The notes beneath the pieces were generated by a model. That model was not told where the DNA came from, did no database searches, and was given only the letters and a program-made list of their open reading frames with translations. Shown one piece after another: positions 27,806-40,420 of a DNA stretch of 64,000 nucleotides. Both the position numbers and the translations under genes were made by a program. The stretch spans positions 26,459,118 to 26,523,117 of the forward strand of contig OX442314.1 of NCBI GenBank assembly GCA_949358305.1, read 5' to 3'. The stretch comes from Strigamia acuminata. Taxonomy: Eukaryota > Arthropoda > Chilopoda > Geophilomorpha > Linotaeniidae. Position 1 is the first letter of the stretch. Each line of letters opens with the position of its first letter.

Positions 27806-28741
27806 TTTGAATTTTTCTCCTATTTATTATTATGATTAATACTATATTTTTTTTTTCAACTTTGCAGTTAGAATCCTGGTCTACAGTCCGTTCTCAAGAA
27901 AAATTTGTTGCTTGTGGTATTTAATTTTTTTTTCTTTAATTTTCCGACTTCATTCAATCTAAAAATAACAAAAAACAAAATAATGTTTTTCAAAAAAAAA
28001 AAATAAAAATAAAAATATCGAAAAAATCGAAAAAATAAAATATAAAAAATCCAAAAAAAATATTTTTTTTTGAAAATTTAAAAAATTCAAACTAACTACG
28101 ACGGTTAAAAATGTTACAAACTTATATTTTTTGCAATGAATTCCATTAAAAAGAGAAAAAAAGAGAAAAAAAGAGGAGAAATGGTTTTTATCAGTTACTT
28201 TTACCAGTGCGGACTTCACGCAGTTGATCCATGTTGATGTTTACGTGATTTTGGACATGAATTAGACCTGACGCCCACCAATACAGCGATGAAATTATTA
28301 AAAACTTCTATCCATTTTAATTTTCCTTCTCAAATCATCTATTTTCGCTAGAATTCCGACCGATCACTTACGAGAAGACGGACTGTATCCAGACCAGCGG
28401 AATCTCTTCTAGGGGAAACAAACAATAGCAATAGCGAATATGGCCGCCTTCAACCGCACCCGCCATCTCGTGTCATAACCTCGCATCGCTGCTGACATTC
28501 AAATACATCATGGTGCATGCGCAAAGAAAATGGCGGCTAGAAAATGGTAGGGGTGTGTTTATCCTGCGTGTTTACAACTTCTCCTTCATTCCTCTCGCGG
28601 TTAAAATAGAGTTAAAATACAGTTTGAACAATGGAATCATTTAGGAATTAAATATCTCAAACATCCAAGGTGATTTCGATTTTGTTTCAATATTTAAAGA
28701 GGAAATTTCGATTAATTTATGTATTTTTCATCAATTAACAG
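27806..28741. promoter_or_regulatory. divergent promoter region of DCAF7 and LMBRD2
   Basis: No coding exon is supported. Motifs seen: TGCATGCGCA (28,514-28,523, NRF1-like) and AAAATGGCGGCTA (28,527-28,539, YY1-like), with an ATGGCCGCC at about 28,440. These cluster near the likely start of LMBRD2. One or more non-coding first exons of DCAF7 may lie near 28,200, where a donor GTAAAAG follows a short open stretch on the minus strand, but I cannot confirm them. Confidence 0.45.
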
Positions 28742-31700
28742 ATGTCAGTGGTGCCGCTCACCGTGGAAATTGTGTCCATGTTTGCACTAGCAGCTTTTCT
28801 TATTCATAAGTATGGGAATGTAGCGCGGCAACACGTTGCTGTGACAATTTCGGTTCTTGTGGCTTGGTATTTTTCATTTATAATCATCTTCATCCTTCCT
28901 CTTGATGTTTCTTCTGTAAGTGGTATAAAATAAAATGGTAAAATATTATTATTCATCTTTGTTTTTTGTTTTTTCTAAATTTTCTTTAGACTATATACAG
29001 ACAATGTATGCATAATAATGCCATGTCTATGTCTACTATTGCACCACCGAATATCAGTTCAGAAAACTCTACAAACGTTACTGAAACACCACCAGGTTTG
29101 GAAATTTTCCACTAAGAGTTCGTGCAAACTGCAACACGACTTAAAATTAATTTTTTGTTTCGAATTAAGATTTGACCCCGGCGTGTCTGGTTCCATGGAG
29201 TCACGTTCCGGAAAATGTCTTACCAAATTTATGGAGAATCGTGTACTGGACATCGCAAGTTTTAACATGGTAATATTTCATCAAGACATGGCCCTTTTTG
29301 GTAGGGTAACCTGAACTTAAGATTACAGTAGAACCAAACGATGGTTTAAATGAAAGACGGGTTAACCTTATCCGTTTTTAGCAAAGTTGACAAAATGAGG
29401 ATTTTCATCAATGTATTTCAATGCATCTCTCAACCAATCACAGTGAGTCATGAAAATAATACGTTCACGTCGGACGTGAACGTAGCCACGTCGATGTATT
29501 AAACATTTTTCCCAAGGGATATGTGCACCATCGGTTAAGAAGCGCTGGGTTAAGCAAACAGCGGAAAAAGGCTGATTTTATTTTTCCTGTAATAAGCTTA
29601 GTACTCATATGCAGTTTCCTACGTAAGAAACCAGTCTGCCCACAGAAATTTTGCCTACAGAAAAAACTGGTACTCACTAGTTTTATTCCAGTCTTGGAAT
29701 GTCTGTGAGATATGTTCTGTGACATAAAAAATTAACTTTCTGGCACGTCGATGCAACGGAAAGCTGATTTTCGTTTCCAGATACAGAAACTTCAGTGGCA
29801 CAGAAAGTAGCGATAGGTCTTGATAATTGGTGACCGGTCGTAATTTTTTTATATATGGCAGCAATCAGTTCTGCTAACAAATGCAAACAACTGTATATTC
29901 TATTTATAAAAATAGATTATTAGTTTATAAATAAAATTAAAAACAAACTAGCAAACTTATTCATCCTAACTCCAAAAGAAGCCTTAAAATTTTTTATTGG
30001 CATCCATCTTGTTTCTTTTTCATAGCCATTCACCATTTCTCTTCTGTTGCATAGAGCTGTGAGTACCACACAAAGTCTGGTTTGACAGACTGGCACATGT
30101 TCTGCGACGAGATGATTCTGATAGACTTTTCTGTCAAGTCTATACACACAGAAAAGTCTGCGTGGCCCGATCTATCCAGATTTCCCATTACTAAATTTGT
30201 TCCCAGTGCAGCCCTGAGCGATATCGGGCAAGGGCTTTTCTTGTAGTGCTCTGGCAAACATTTTGCCGCGCGTATCCAAATTAACTTTATTCTACGGTAT
30301 ATGTTTATGTTTCAGGTGAACTATTTTTATTTGGTCAACATATTTTTAATTTTATTTATTTTTGTCCATCATAGGATTATTCTACCGCTAATGCAGTCGT
30401 ATTCTCAAGCCGGCGATTTCAACGTAGCTGGAAAGTTGAAATCTGCTTTGATAGACAACGCTATATATTACGGCAGTTTCTTGTTGATCTTTGGCGTTCT
30501 TTTGATCTACATAGCCGCAAGACCCGATGTTCCATTAGACACGTAAGATCACTCAGGTTGCCATCTGACAAAACCGTTTGAGTTTGAATATTTATCTTTT
30601 AGTGGGAAAAAATTAAAAATTATCTGCATCACTGCAAGTAACACCTGGGGACTATTTCTCTTGGTCCTTTTGTTGGGTTACGGGCTAGTGGAAGTGCCGA
30701 GAACATGCTGGAACAATTCTAAGCGAGGATACATGCTGAATTACAACTACTTCAAAGCATCCAAGTTGAGCATAGAGAAAATGGAAGCGGAGGAAGCGCT
30801 CGAAGACACGCTCGACGACATCGAGCGGATCGCAGAAACAATTACCCAGAGTCATCCGCTGCGGGCAAACTTGGATACCATCTTGGAAAAGGTTTGTGTA
30901 TCATATCAGAGCCACATGGTAGCAGGGCCGCCTTGTGGGTGACAGGCGCCTTTGTGCAGGGTCGTATTTCAGCGCCCCATCTTGCCTGTTGACAGGGCTG
31001 GCGCAAGGGGTGCGGCGGCATCTGTGGGCGCACTATACTCTGACCATGTGTAAGTTTGGTCTAAATCCGAGCCTTTTCCCTGGTGTAGTGATACAAGAAA
31101 ATAGATCCAAACACCAGGATTGCAACCGATCTACTGAAAATAGTAAGCGAACGTTCTAAGATTTTTGGAAGAAGCAAGCAATAAATTCTGAACTATTTTT
31201 CCTGGTGGCAGCACAGAGTGAGTTATGAGGCTCGGATTTAGGCCAAACTTACACATGGCCAGAGTATAACCGATTTTTCCAAAAAAAAATTCTTTTACTG
31301 TTTAAAAGGGTGGCATATGCCTTGCTCGCCTCAGGTGGAAATATGTGTTGCACCGGATCTGCCTGTTGATCAGGAGCACACCGCACGCGGCGGCCCCTTC
31401 ATGATGGCACCGTTCTGTATTACCGTAAATGAAGTAAGATGTTCTAAAGCCAATTTGTCGTACAGTGTCCAGAAGCGCTACAAAACAGGCTCAACAACCC
31501 GAGTTTGCGTCCGCCGAGCGAAGTGCCAGCGCAAGTTGGGTCTGACAAATCATTAGTCCGACTACATCGTCAACTCATCAAAACCATGAAAACGCATCAT
31601 CGAACCCAAACACAGTGGAATAATTTAATCGACAAGGCACTGCATCTGGAAGATGTCGCCCGCAACGAAGGCAGTAACGAGAAATACTTCAAAGCCGCAT

Positions 31701-33530
31701 TCCAAACGCAGAGACCAAGTTGGATAAGAGTGTTTTACACGCCGAGGATCGGTAGGGTTTGGCACGGATCCGGTGCGGAGTTGAGCTTATTTTGAATTTT
31801 TTTATATTCGCTAGAGTGGTATTGGAAATGCTTGTTCCGCGGTTGGGTTTTACGCGGCCTGGCCGTTTGCATGGCTGTGATGTCCTTCATTGTTTTATGG
31901 TCCGAAGTGACTTTTTTCAATAAGGATCCAGTTCTATCCCTTTTTGCGGTGTTTGTGGATTTGGCGAAATCATCATACAATTACCTCCAGATTGAGGTAA
32001 TAATTACAATTTCCTATTTTCTTGGTGCATTTACAATGTCTTTTGTTTGGTGTCCGTACAGATTGTTTCCATCATTACTTTAGCGTATTTGTGCGTGTGC
32101 ACGTACTACACCGTGTTTAAAATCCGAGTTCTTAATTATTATTACTTGGCACCGTGTCACCAAACGGATGAATACAGTTTAATTTTCAGCGGAACACTGT
32201 TGTGTCGTCTTACGCCACCCATGTGCCTCAATTTTCTGGGGCTCATTCACTTGGATAGTCATGTAATTAGTGATAGTAGCATGGAAGAAACATCTTATAC
32301 ACAGGTATGATTTCTCCATGTGTTACGTGCAATTTTTATGTCTGTTTTTGTTCTATTTCCTTTAGATTATGGGTCACCTGGATGTAATTTCTGTCATATC
32401 CGACGGAGTCAACATATACCTTCCAATTTTGATTCTCCTGCTTTGTCTGGCAACTTATTTTAGTTTGGGCTCCAGGTTTCTCCACTTGTTGGGTTTTCAA
32501 CAGTTTATCGGAGATGATGACATGACGACTGATCTTATCGATGAAGGCAAAGAACTTATAAAACGAGGTAGGTACATGATAATTTACAATCCCATATGCA
32601 CGCTCTGTTCTGGTTTAAACATACCCAAGGCACTATGCTAGCATGGAAAAGCAAAGCCCTAGGCAAGCGTGGGAACAAGAAGCTCTAGGCTTGCATGGGA
32701 ATAAGAGACCTCAGGCTCGCATGGGAATAAGAGACCTCAGGCTCGCATGGGAATAAGAAGCCCTAGGCAAGCGTGGGATTAAGAGACCCTAGGCAAGCAT
32801 GGGAATAAGAAGCTCTAGGCTCGCATGGGAATAAGAGGCCTCAGGCTCGCATGGGAATAAAAAGCCCTAGGCAAGCGTGGGAATAAAAGACCCCATGCAA
32901 GCATGGGAATAAAAAGCTCTAGGCTCGCATGGGAATAAGAGGCCTCAGGCTCGCATGGGAATAAGAAGCCCTAAGCAAGCATGGGAAGTGCAAGGCCCTA
33001 GACAAGCTTAAAAATGTGTGGCCTTAGGCAAGCTTATATGTTACTGTTTCACTGACAAGTGAGTTGTGTCAATGTCTGTAACAAGCTTTTGTTTGTGTGG
33101 TAATTATCAGAAAAGAGAAAAAGACAACGAACTGAAGATGGCATTAACCGACGGAAGCGGTTCAACGAAAAATTGAGTGGAGCGGCCGTATACAGGAACT
33201 CGTCTTCGGCAACTAGATGTAAATTTGAAACATTGTATAGTTCTTAATGCAAATGTAAATGATTTGTTGTCACTTTTAGCCGAGAGGTTTTTACGCAGAG
33301 GCGACTCTGCCGAATCCACCCATACCGAATTGCTAAGGGACGTCGAGCCGATTGATTACACTTCCGTAAGCGAACGGGAAAAGTTATCCGAAGACCCTTT
33401 GTCAGCTTCAACAAGGCGCATTGCCAGTGGAAATTCATTGTACCAATCAGACTCTGATCCAACACAATGGACAAATTCTTCAAGAAACTGGACAAGAAAT
33501 CCACCACGAGGAATATTCGACGACGTGTAA
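28742..33530 (+). CDS. LMBRD2: LMBR1 domain-containing protein 2
   Basis: Nine-pass membrane protein of the LMBR1 family, linked in vertebrates to GPCR regulation at the cell surface. Eleven exons: 28742-28915, 28990-29095, 29170-29269, 30375-30542, 30603-30891, 31466-31751, 31815-31996, 32062-32304, 32366-32567, 33111-33218, 33280-33530, giving 702 residues, as expected. Typical parts: [19 protein letters not shown] in the first membrane segment, [91 protein letters not shown], and the short conserved end IFDDV. All phases agree. Intron 3 holds MITE pieces, intron 5 a 235 bp foldback element and intron 9 a minisatellite. Confidence 0.95.
29431..29489. mobile_element. second, partial copy of the 2838-2961 MITE
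   Basis: The stretch AATAATACGTTCACGTCGGA and the following CGTGAACGTAGCCAC match one arm of the foldback element at 2838-2961. The other arm is not clear. It lies in LMBRD2 intron 3. Confidence 0.55.
31034..31268. mobile_element. foldback MITE, 235 bp, in LMBRD2 intron 5
   Basis: Inverted terminal repeats of about 39 bp start with TATACTCTG(A/G)CCATGTGTAA and continue into AAATCCGAGCC with two mismatches. The centre is unique and non-coding. The flanks do not show a clear target duplication beyond TA, so the superfamily is uncertain. Confidence 0.75.
32640..33020. repeat. 25-26 bp minisatellite in LMBRD2 intron 9
   Basis: About 14 copies of a unit like GCATGGGAATAAGAAGCCCT + AGGCAA, in two alternating variants (…GCTCTAGGCTC / …CCTCAGGCTC), which suggests higher-order duplication. 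Confidence 0.92.
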
Positions 33531-34602
33531 AAAGAAGTGTGCCATATTGAAGCATGTTTATTGTATAGCCATATTTTTTATTTAAGCAATATTACAACCA
33601 TTTACTATAGCATTGATGATAAATTATGTAAAGATCTAGATTTTCTTCCGTTCCTTGGTGTGCAATTTTGTGACAATCTCATTTGTAAAGAAAATAATTT
33701 CATTACATTCCATGCAATAAGCGTGCAATGAATCTTCAAAGCTTAAATAAAACATTAATTTAATCTGGCTGCCTTTTTGAAATGCTCTTGCGGTTTTTGT
33801 TACACTGCGCTAATAATTCATTTTGCTGTTACTCAATTTAGCTGTAGGTATGTAATCCCGTACAAAGTGCACGAAACGTGTTCAAAAATGTCCATATCTC
33901 AATGTTGCGTGAATTTTTGCTTACGTGACCGGTTTAGGGGAATGGGGAATAAACGCAAAATCGATTTTATTTATTACAGTCGTTACTGATTGACTGCAGC
34001 CAATTTGACCAAAGTAAATAGGTGTCACCAAGCAACCAGTACTTTTACATAATATTGTTAACTGATAGAAAATAGAAATATCAATACAAATAGTTTGTTG
34101 CTCACCCCAAAAGGTGAGTGTGGACTGGATTCTCATTCATATTTCAGCAAACGGGTCACAGTGTTGCCATTTAACCTTGGGAGTTGTCAACGTGTAGTTT
34201 TCTATCCGAGGAAGTTGTCGGTGGCGGAATTACTGGATACAGAACGTCGCGATAGGATAGTCTACATCACATGTGGTGTACCATAGCAGAAAAACCATAG
34301 TTTAAATGTAAGGTGGGGCCCAAATTATATTTTTGCAGAGGAGTCGAAAATTTGAAGTTCCGCCACAGGAAGTTGTTAAGCAATTTCAATGTCTCTTGAG
34401 ACAAGCAGTGCGTGTGTAGTTCTCCTCGGTGATATTGATTGAGCTACAACAAAAATACTTACTAGGCACAACTATAATTAAGTGTAATTACTATAATAAT
34501 GTTAATGACAATTTTGGACTTTTCAGGTAGTCAAGCCGTCAACGAAACGATTGACATTGGATGAATGTGACCATAAACATCGTATACATAGCAGAGTTGA
34601 AA
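33531..34602. other. intergenic region between LMBRD2 and IR gene A
   Basis: No supported exon. It begins with the LMBRD2 3' UTR (AATAAA at about 33,747) and ends with the promoter of IR gene A. No repeat array or transposon was recognised. Confidence 0.5.
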
Positions 34603-37600
34603 ATGGTTGTATTGAAAGTTTTTGTCCTCGAGATCATTTATTTGTTCACTATTCAATGCCGGAATTTGAATTCAAGTAAAACCATGTTTACTTTGGTAAA
34701 TCATGTAGTAAATAGTGAATTCGAATGACTTTTTTAGATGTTGGTGAAACAAATAGCTTGTATTATTTGAATCAAATGTGTAAGGCTGTAAATGTAGTGA
34801 AATTGGTAAATGCAAGAAGCGTTCTATTCGTTTACGATGAAGGTAAGTGAAGTTTTAAATTCATATTTGAATCAATTTAAATGAGAATGGTCAACAGCAA
34901 TTGTGGATCATGGTATTTGGGGGCTCCAAATTTATATTAATAAAATTAAACCAAAATTTGCCAAGTTTTTATTTTATTTAACTTTAAACTATAAATCTGG
35001 GACCCTGAGCATGTATCAAATTTGCCCATACAATGGATGATGCATCTCTGGTTACCGGTACTGGTAGTACAGAGCACTAGGATTTGGTTGATAGCAACAA
35101 AATCGACATAACCTCACCAGATTAAGGGGAGGAACAAGGAGGCAATTGGCCTTGGGCTCCCTGGTACAGTGTGTATAAAGAATGCATGTTTTTATCCAAA
35201 AACAATTTTTTTTGGGTCTAAAAATGCATTTTTTTTGTCTGAAAATCCATTTTTTGGACTGAAAATGTATTTTTTTAGACTGAAAATGCATTTTTTTTGG
35301 GTTTGAAAATGCATTTTGTGGTCTGAAAATGCATTTTTTGGACTGAAAATGTATTTTTTTAGACCTAAAAGGCATTATTTTTGGGTTTGAAAATGCATTT
35401 TTTCGTCTGAAAATGCAGTTTTTGGTCTGAAAATGCATTTTTTGGTCTGAAAATGCATTTTTTGGTCTGAAAATGCATTTTTTGGTCTGAAAATGCATTT
35501 TTTGGTCTGAAAATGCATTTTTTGGTCTGAAAATACATTTTCATTTCTGAATATTCATGGACTCCCCTGTCGTAAATGCTCCGGAACCCCCCGAAGCCTC
35601 AATCCGGCCCCGTTGGGTCGACAGGATGTGACAAGCATGAGGTCGATAAAACGTGACAGGTAATAACTTAATTAGCCTAATGCCAGACATTACTCTAGCA
35701 TAGCGTGACTTATCAATCCAATGCTTGTCATTTTAAGTGGAGTGTAATTTACCGGTAGTCGTAAAAAAAAAAAAAAAAAAAATTGAAGGTTTGAAAAATC
35801 AACCGGTGCAAAATTGTTTTCTAACATGATTTGTGAAATATTTCTACAACTTTAAATATGTTAAACTGAAAGTGAACAACATTTTTTATTTTTGTATATT
35901 TTGAAACATTTTCATATTCTGTCAAGTTTTTTATTGTAACATCAATATAGTATTTTGATGTATCATTAAAATTGAACAATTTTGCTGTTTACTGTATCTC
36001 ACTAACATATCCTTTTTTTATCCCAGATTTTCTGTCTTCTGCATTTCTTAATTGGCCATACACAGTTAAGCTTACATCGTTACATCTGTCTGGTAACAAA
36101 AACACATCAACAATTTTAGCAGATGGCTGCTTTGATTTATTAATTATCTGGCTCAGACTTCCTACTGATTGGACAAAGATACTTGAAAACGAAGTAGTCG
36201 ATACTAGTTTTTAACATTATAACACTCACTATTTTCTTTTAATGCATTTTTTTTCAGATACCTCAATCGCATTTTGTAATCAAGAAAAAAACCATTATTT
36301 TTATGTCAGAGGATTATTCTCAAGAAGATTTCACTATGAGTACACAAGACTTGTTAATTTGGAAGCAAAACCAGATAATTTTTCTTAACTACGACAAAAA
36401 CCGCGGATGTCAGGTTCAAATACTTCAACATCAAGTGCAATCAGTGTTAATCTTAATTGCTGGTCACCTGCTCTCATTAGAACACAGAAATTAAGCAGCA
36501 TTGAGCCTGGAAATCTCAGTTGTGATTGGCTTACGGTACTGTTTCTTTGGCAAGAACATGTGCCGTCCACATCCAACTGCATTTTCTGTGGTTTTCTCTG
36601 TTCTCGGTATTGTTGAGTAATCAAATCCTGTTCTAATGTCTGGTGTGGGTGGAAAATTAAAGTTTATTTACAGTTTGAATGCTAATTATCTAAGTTTAAC
36701 ATATCTAAGCTAAAAGTTGGCAATGTTCAGTACTTTGAGTTATCTTGGACATTTGCATTTGGGGTTCCTTGATGGCATAATTCACTACACTAGTTTTTTT
36801 AGCACAAGTAGGTTGCTTAGGCGATGGGAACTGCATCTGGAGATGGTCACAGTGCTGGACTGGTCCGGCGGGCTACCAGGAGTTTCCCGGTGGCCCGTGC
36901 CCGCTGTGGCCTGTCCCGACGACATTAATTGTGGCCCGGACACCCAGATTTCCCGGCAATAAATTTGTTCCCAGTCCAGCCCTGGATGGTCATAAGTAAC
37001 GTTTTACGCGCGTTTACAACGGAGATCGGCAATCACAGCTCACCGCCCTCTATTTCCATCTATTTCCACCACCAGACCGCGCAAAATTCAATTTTGCCAT
37101 TTGTCGTGCATGTTTTTTTTATCGCCGGAATGCGTGCCGTACGGTACTGATTGAAAACGACTATTCAAGGTAAGATCCATTTTTTGATTATATTTAAAAA
37201 TTTTTTATGAAATATTTGATTTTATGATGTCTTATTCAATATTTTTTGATTTTTGAAAGGAAATATTAGATTTTTGAAAGGAAATATTAGATTTTTGAAA
37301 GAAAATATTAGATTTTTGCAAAGAAATATTAGATTTTTGAAAGGAAATATTAGATTTTTGAAAAGAAATATTAGATTTTTTAAAGGAAATATTAGATTTT
37401 TGAAAGGAAATATTAGATTTTTGAAAGGAAATATTAGATTTTTGCAAGAAAATATCACTTTTTGAAAAGAAATATCTGATATTTGAAAGAATTGAATTTT
37501 GTGCAGTCTGGTGGTGGAAATAGATGGAGCGACAAGATTGGCTAAATGGGAGGTGAGCTGTGATTGGTGGCGCCGATCTCTCTCATGTGTAAAACTACGA

Positions 37601-40420
37601 ATTCTTCGGTCCACGTGGCTGGTCCACTGCATCTTCGTTCTGGACGTCTGATCAGTCGGAAGCTGGATTCATAAGTGTGGCAAAAGCTGTGATTGGCAAG
37701 AGATCAATGGCTTTTATATCAGGACTGCACTTCCTGTTTAGGGAAGAGCCTTCCTGATTGGGCCAGATCAATCTTGACCAATCATTCTGGATCTACCAAA
37801 ATTTGCATATTCTCCCCCTGGAAGTGGCCGCAATTGGCAATTCTCGTCGTCTGCTTTGTACTTGTGCATTGTCTCTGTCTGTGGCCATTGTCACAATGCC
37901 AAAGTACGAATGAAAGGTTGGGTCTTCAAGAAAGTTGTCCCACAGATTGCAGCTTAATGTTTAACACTCAGTGCACTTGGTTATGCCAAGTTAATTTATT
38001 TGTGGTTATATTTTTTATTATTTTCTCAGAATTTTACCGTCTTTCGCGTGAAATATTTAAAACGATCAAATTGCATTACAAAATCCGAACTACAAATATC
38101 ATGTGCAGAAATTAATTGCATTTCAAACGTTACCGACAATCAAATAATCCCATCCTACCATCCTACCATCTCTATAGGAATCTTTCCTGTAACTATAAAA
38201 TATCTGTGTATCCAGTTGAAGCGGGCAAAGTTTATGTTGCTCTTTTGAACAGTAGAACCGTTAATGTGGAAATACATTTTGATTTATTTACTTTTAGTAC
38301 GTACCAGCAGCGACTGTAATCAAACAATATGACAACGGAACACGTTTATTTCGTGGATTATTTTATGACATAATTATTATATACCTCTGTCCTATGATGA
38401 ATTTAAGGTACCATACTCTCTTAGTACTTTGTCGAAGTACCCTAAACCCAAAATCTGTCTTTCTTACGAGTAGTGTGAATGAAATATATGGAGACAATTT
38501 AACTAATGAAGTCATATACGAAATGATCATTAAAAAGGTAAATCATGACTTTAAGCTGCACAGACAAAAAGTGGAAACGTAAGAGAGCGGGTAAAATTTA
38601 CTTGAAAAAACGGCTAAAAACTCGCCGGTTTGAGCAAACACATTTTTATTCAAAGCTTTGCTTTGAAGCGAGCTTGTACTCACCCGCTCCGATCAAACTG
38701 AATTAGATTTACCAGCTTCAAGCTTGCTGGTGTTTTGGTCATGTGACTTTGACAGCCAATCAGAATCGTGAGGAAATTTATGAAGGAGATTATGGCAGGA
38801 ATTTCTGGCAGCTAGCTTGAGTTCGCCAGTTAAGCTGGTAAGTCAAAAGCGGATCAAATGAGCACGTAAATGAAATGACTCCCTCTTTAAACGTGTACTA
38901 GCAAGCTTTGGAATTTTACACGCTCCCTTGTGTTTCCACCTAAAGGCATTGGTTGATCGTTAAGCCTTTGTGGATTGCTTGGCATATTCCAAGCTTTGCT
39001 GATTTTTCGATATATGTCGGTACTTCTTCAAACATCAAGTCAAGTAATTATTATTATAGGAAGTAGATACAAGCACTACGCCTTACATAATGACATCGGA
39101 CAGGATTGATTATCTGGACGGTACAACTTTGTATATGCAATCAGATAGATATGGCATTGCAATAGCAGCTGGAAAAGAAATTGAAAATTTCATCTGGTTA
39201 ACATTCATCAAACCATTGAGTCGCAACATGTGGATTTGCACCATTGTTATCCTCCTTGCACTTAAATTAATCATTAAAAGAATTGACAGGATAATGACAT
39301 TACACCTCATACAAGGTTGAACCAATTGATTTATTGTAGCTTATTGCTCAACTGAGACAATTTTTTTGTTCATATTTTACCTTCAGATTTAACCAATTCC
39401 GTTAAAATATTCAGTTTTTTGTTTTATCTTTTGTACTTTTACATCACATCAGTTTATGGTTCGGGGCTTTATATTACATTCACTGTAAGACCAAGCAGAT
39501 ATACAATCGAGACTTTAGAAGATTTAATAAAAGATGGAGGATACATGTTCTATGCCCATAAAGATTTCGAAATTCACGATATTGCAAAAGTAACTTTTAT
39601 TTTTATTTTCTTAAATCTTTTGATTTTCTCATATTTTTTTAGCATGCCAAAGGAGGCAACCTCAAAGATTTGCATCATTTACTGAGTAAAAGTCCAAATG
39701 GTGGGATAATATCCGATTTCAACGAAATTTATAAATCCCTTTTGTCCAAACCAAATGCATTCGTTCACTACATGAGTTTACTTCAATTCGACCTTCAACA
39801 CGATTGCAGACATTATCTAATTAAAATGCCTGATAGAATTGGTCTACCAATAGTGTTTGGTAAAGGATCAAAATTTGTCGAAGTGTTCACCCAAAAGTAA
39901 GTGAAGGAATCGATCGATTCGTTTATACATTTCTCAATTTACTCGTTTCTAGATTGATATTAATTCGAGAGTATGGTCTTCTGGCCGCATTGGAGTCGGA
40001 TTACACACCAGAGAGACATTGCGAAACTAATTACAATTTGTTTAAACCATGTACAATACGTCAAACAATAAGTGCATTTATTGTTTTGTTGGCAGGGATT
40101 GGTGTTTCTCTTATCCTTCTTTTAATTGAACAGGTAAAAATAAATAAATTAATTAATTAATTAATAATTTAATTCTTTTTCATAAGATTAGAGAAGTACA
40201 TCCAGAATTAATAGAGAAGCTGAAATCACTTCCGTTTGATCTCATCAAAGTGATTAGATCAACTGCTATTTTCTTACACAAATGCACAAGTGAAGTAAAA
40301 TTTACAACAAAGTTGTGTTTTATATACTGTAATAGCAATTGTTATGATGTTTAGGTGTTTGAAAACATCTACAGATGCATGTTTAAAAGCCATTGTGCTA
40401 AAGACAGTGCAGCCCAATAA
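34603..40420 (+). CDS. ionotropic receptor (IR), gene A, complete
   Basis: Divergent member of the ionotropic glutamate receptor superfamily, of the chemosensory IR type. Thirteen exons: 34603-34675, 34738-34842, 36027-36193, 36258-36413, 38030-38188, 38298-38407, 38474-38537, 39060-39315, 39387-39589, 39643-39896, 39953-40133, 40187-40294, 40355-40420, giving 633 residues. Order of parts: signal peptide (MVVLKVFVLEIIYLF), a short N-terminal region, ligand-binding half S1, first membrane helix after FIKPLSRNMWICTIVILLAL, pore and second channel segment (FSFLFYLLYFYITSVYGSG), the junction RYTIETLEDLIKDGGYMFY typical of IRs, S2, and last helix TISAFIVLLAGIGVSLILLL. There is no large amino-terminal domain as in true iGluRs. 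The start ATG was chosen because it aligns with gene B; an upstream in-frame ATG lies at 34561. Confidence 0.85.
35200..35545. repeat. 20 bp minisatellite in IR gene A intron 2
   Basis: About 15 copies of TCTGAAAATGCATTTTTTGG, perfect over the last seven units. It has the same AAAATGCATTTT core as arrays in PWP2 and HDAC3 introns. Confidence 0.93.
36850..36984. mobile_element. hAT-type MITE, 135 bp, in IR gene A intron 4
   Basis: It begins CAGTGCTGGACTGG and ends CCAGTCCAGCCCTG, inverted termini of 14 bp with one mismatch. It is flanked by GATGGTCA on both sides (36842-36849 and 36985-36992), an exact 8 bp target duplication. There is no coding capacity. A decayed relative of its right end (CCAGTGCAGCCCTG) occurs at about 30,203-30,216. 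Confidence 0.88.
37022..37580. mobile_element. long foldback element with a minisatellite core, IR gene A intron 4
   Basis: The left end (GAGATCGGC…AATCACAGCTCACC…, then CTATTTCCACCACCAGAC and AAAATTCAATT) returns in reverse complement at 37,490-37,580 with small indels. The inverted arms are about 70-80 bp. Between them lies a 21 bp tandem array. The termini have no clear target duplication that I can define. Confidence 0.7.
37255..37470. repeat. 21 bp minisatellite inside foldback element
   Basis: About ten copies of AAATATTAGATTTTTGAAAG + G. The array fills the centre of the foldback element at 37,022-37,580. Confidence 0.92.
38571..38939. mobile_element. MITE, about 369 bp, in IR gene A intron 7
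   Basis: Left end GTGGAAACGTAAGAGAGCGG and right end (reverse complement) GTGGAAACACAAGGGAGCGT, both followed by GTAAAATT: inverted termini of about 28 bp. The interior also holds inverted AAGCTTTG / CAAAGCTT motifs. There is no coding frame and no clear target duplication. Confidence 0.7.

Noticed and set aside
28201-28241. Short open stretch MDQLREVRT on the minus strand followed by a GT donor, as the first exon of a small gene
   Set aside because: No downstream exon joins in frame; it is more likely part of the non-coding 5' region of DCAF7.
34528-34675. Alternative reading of the first IR gene A exon (VVKPSTKRLTLDE frame)
   Set aside because: It does not join the next exon in phase. The frame with a signal peptide does, and matches gene B in exon length and position.
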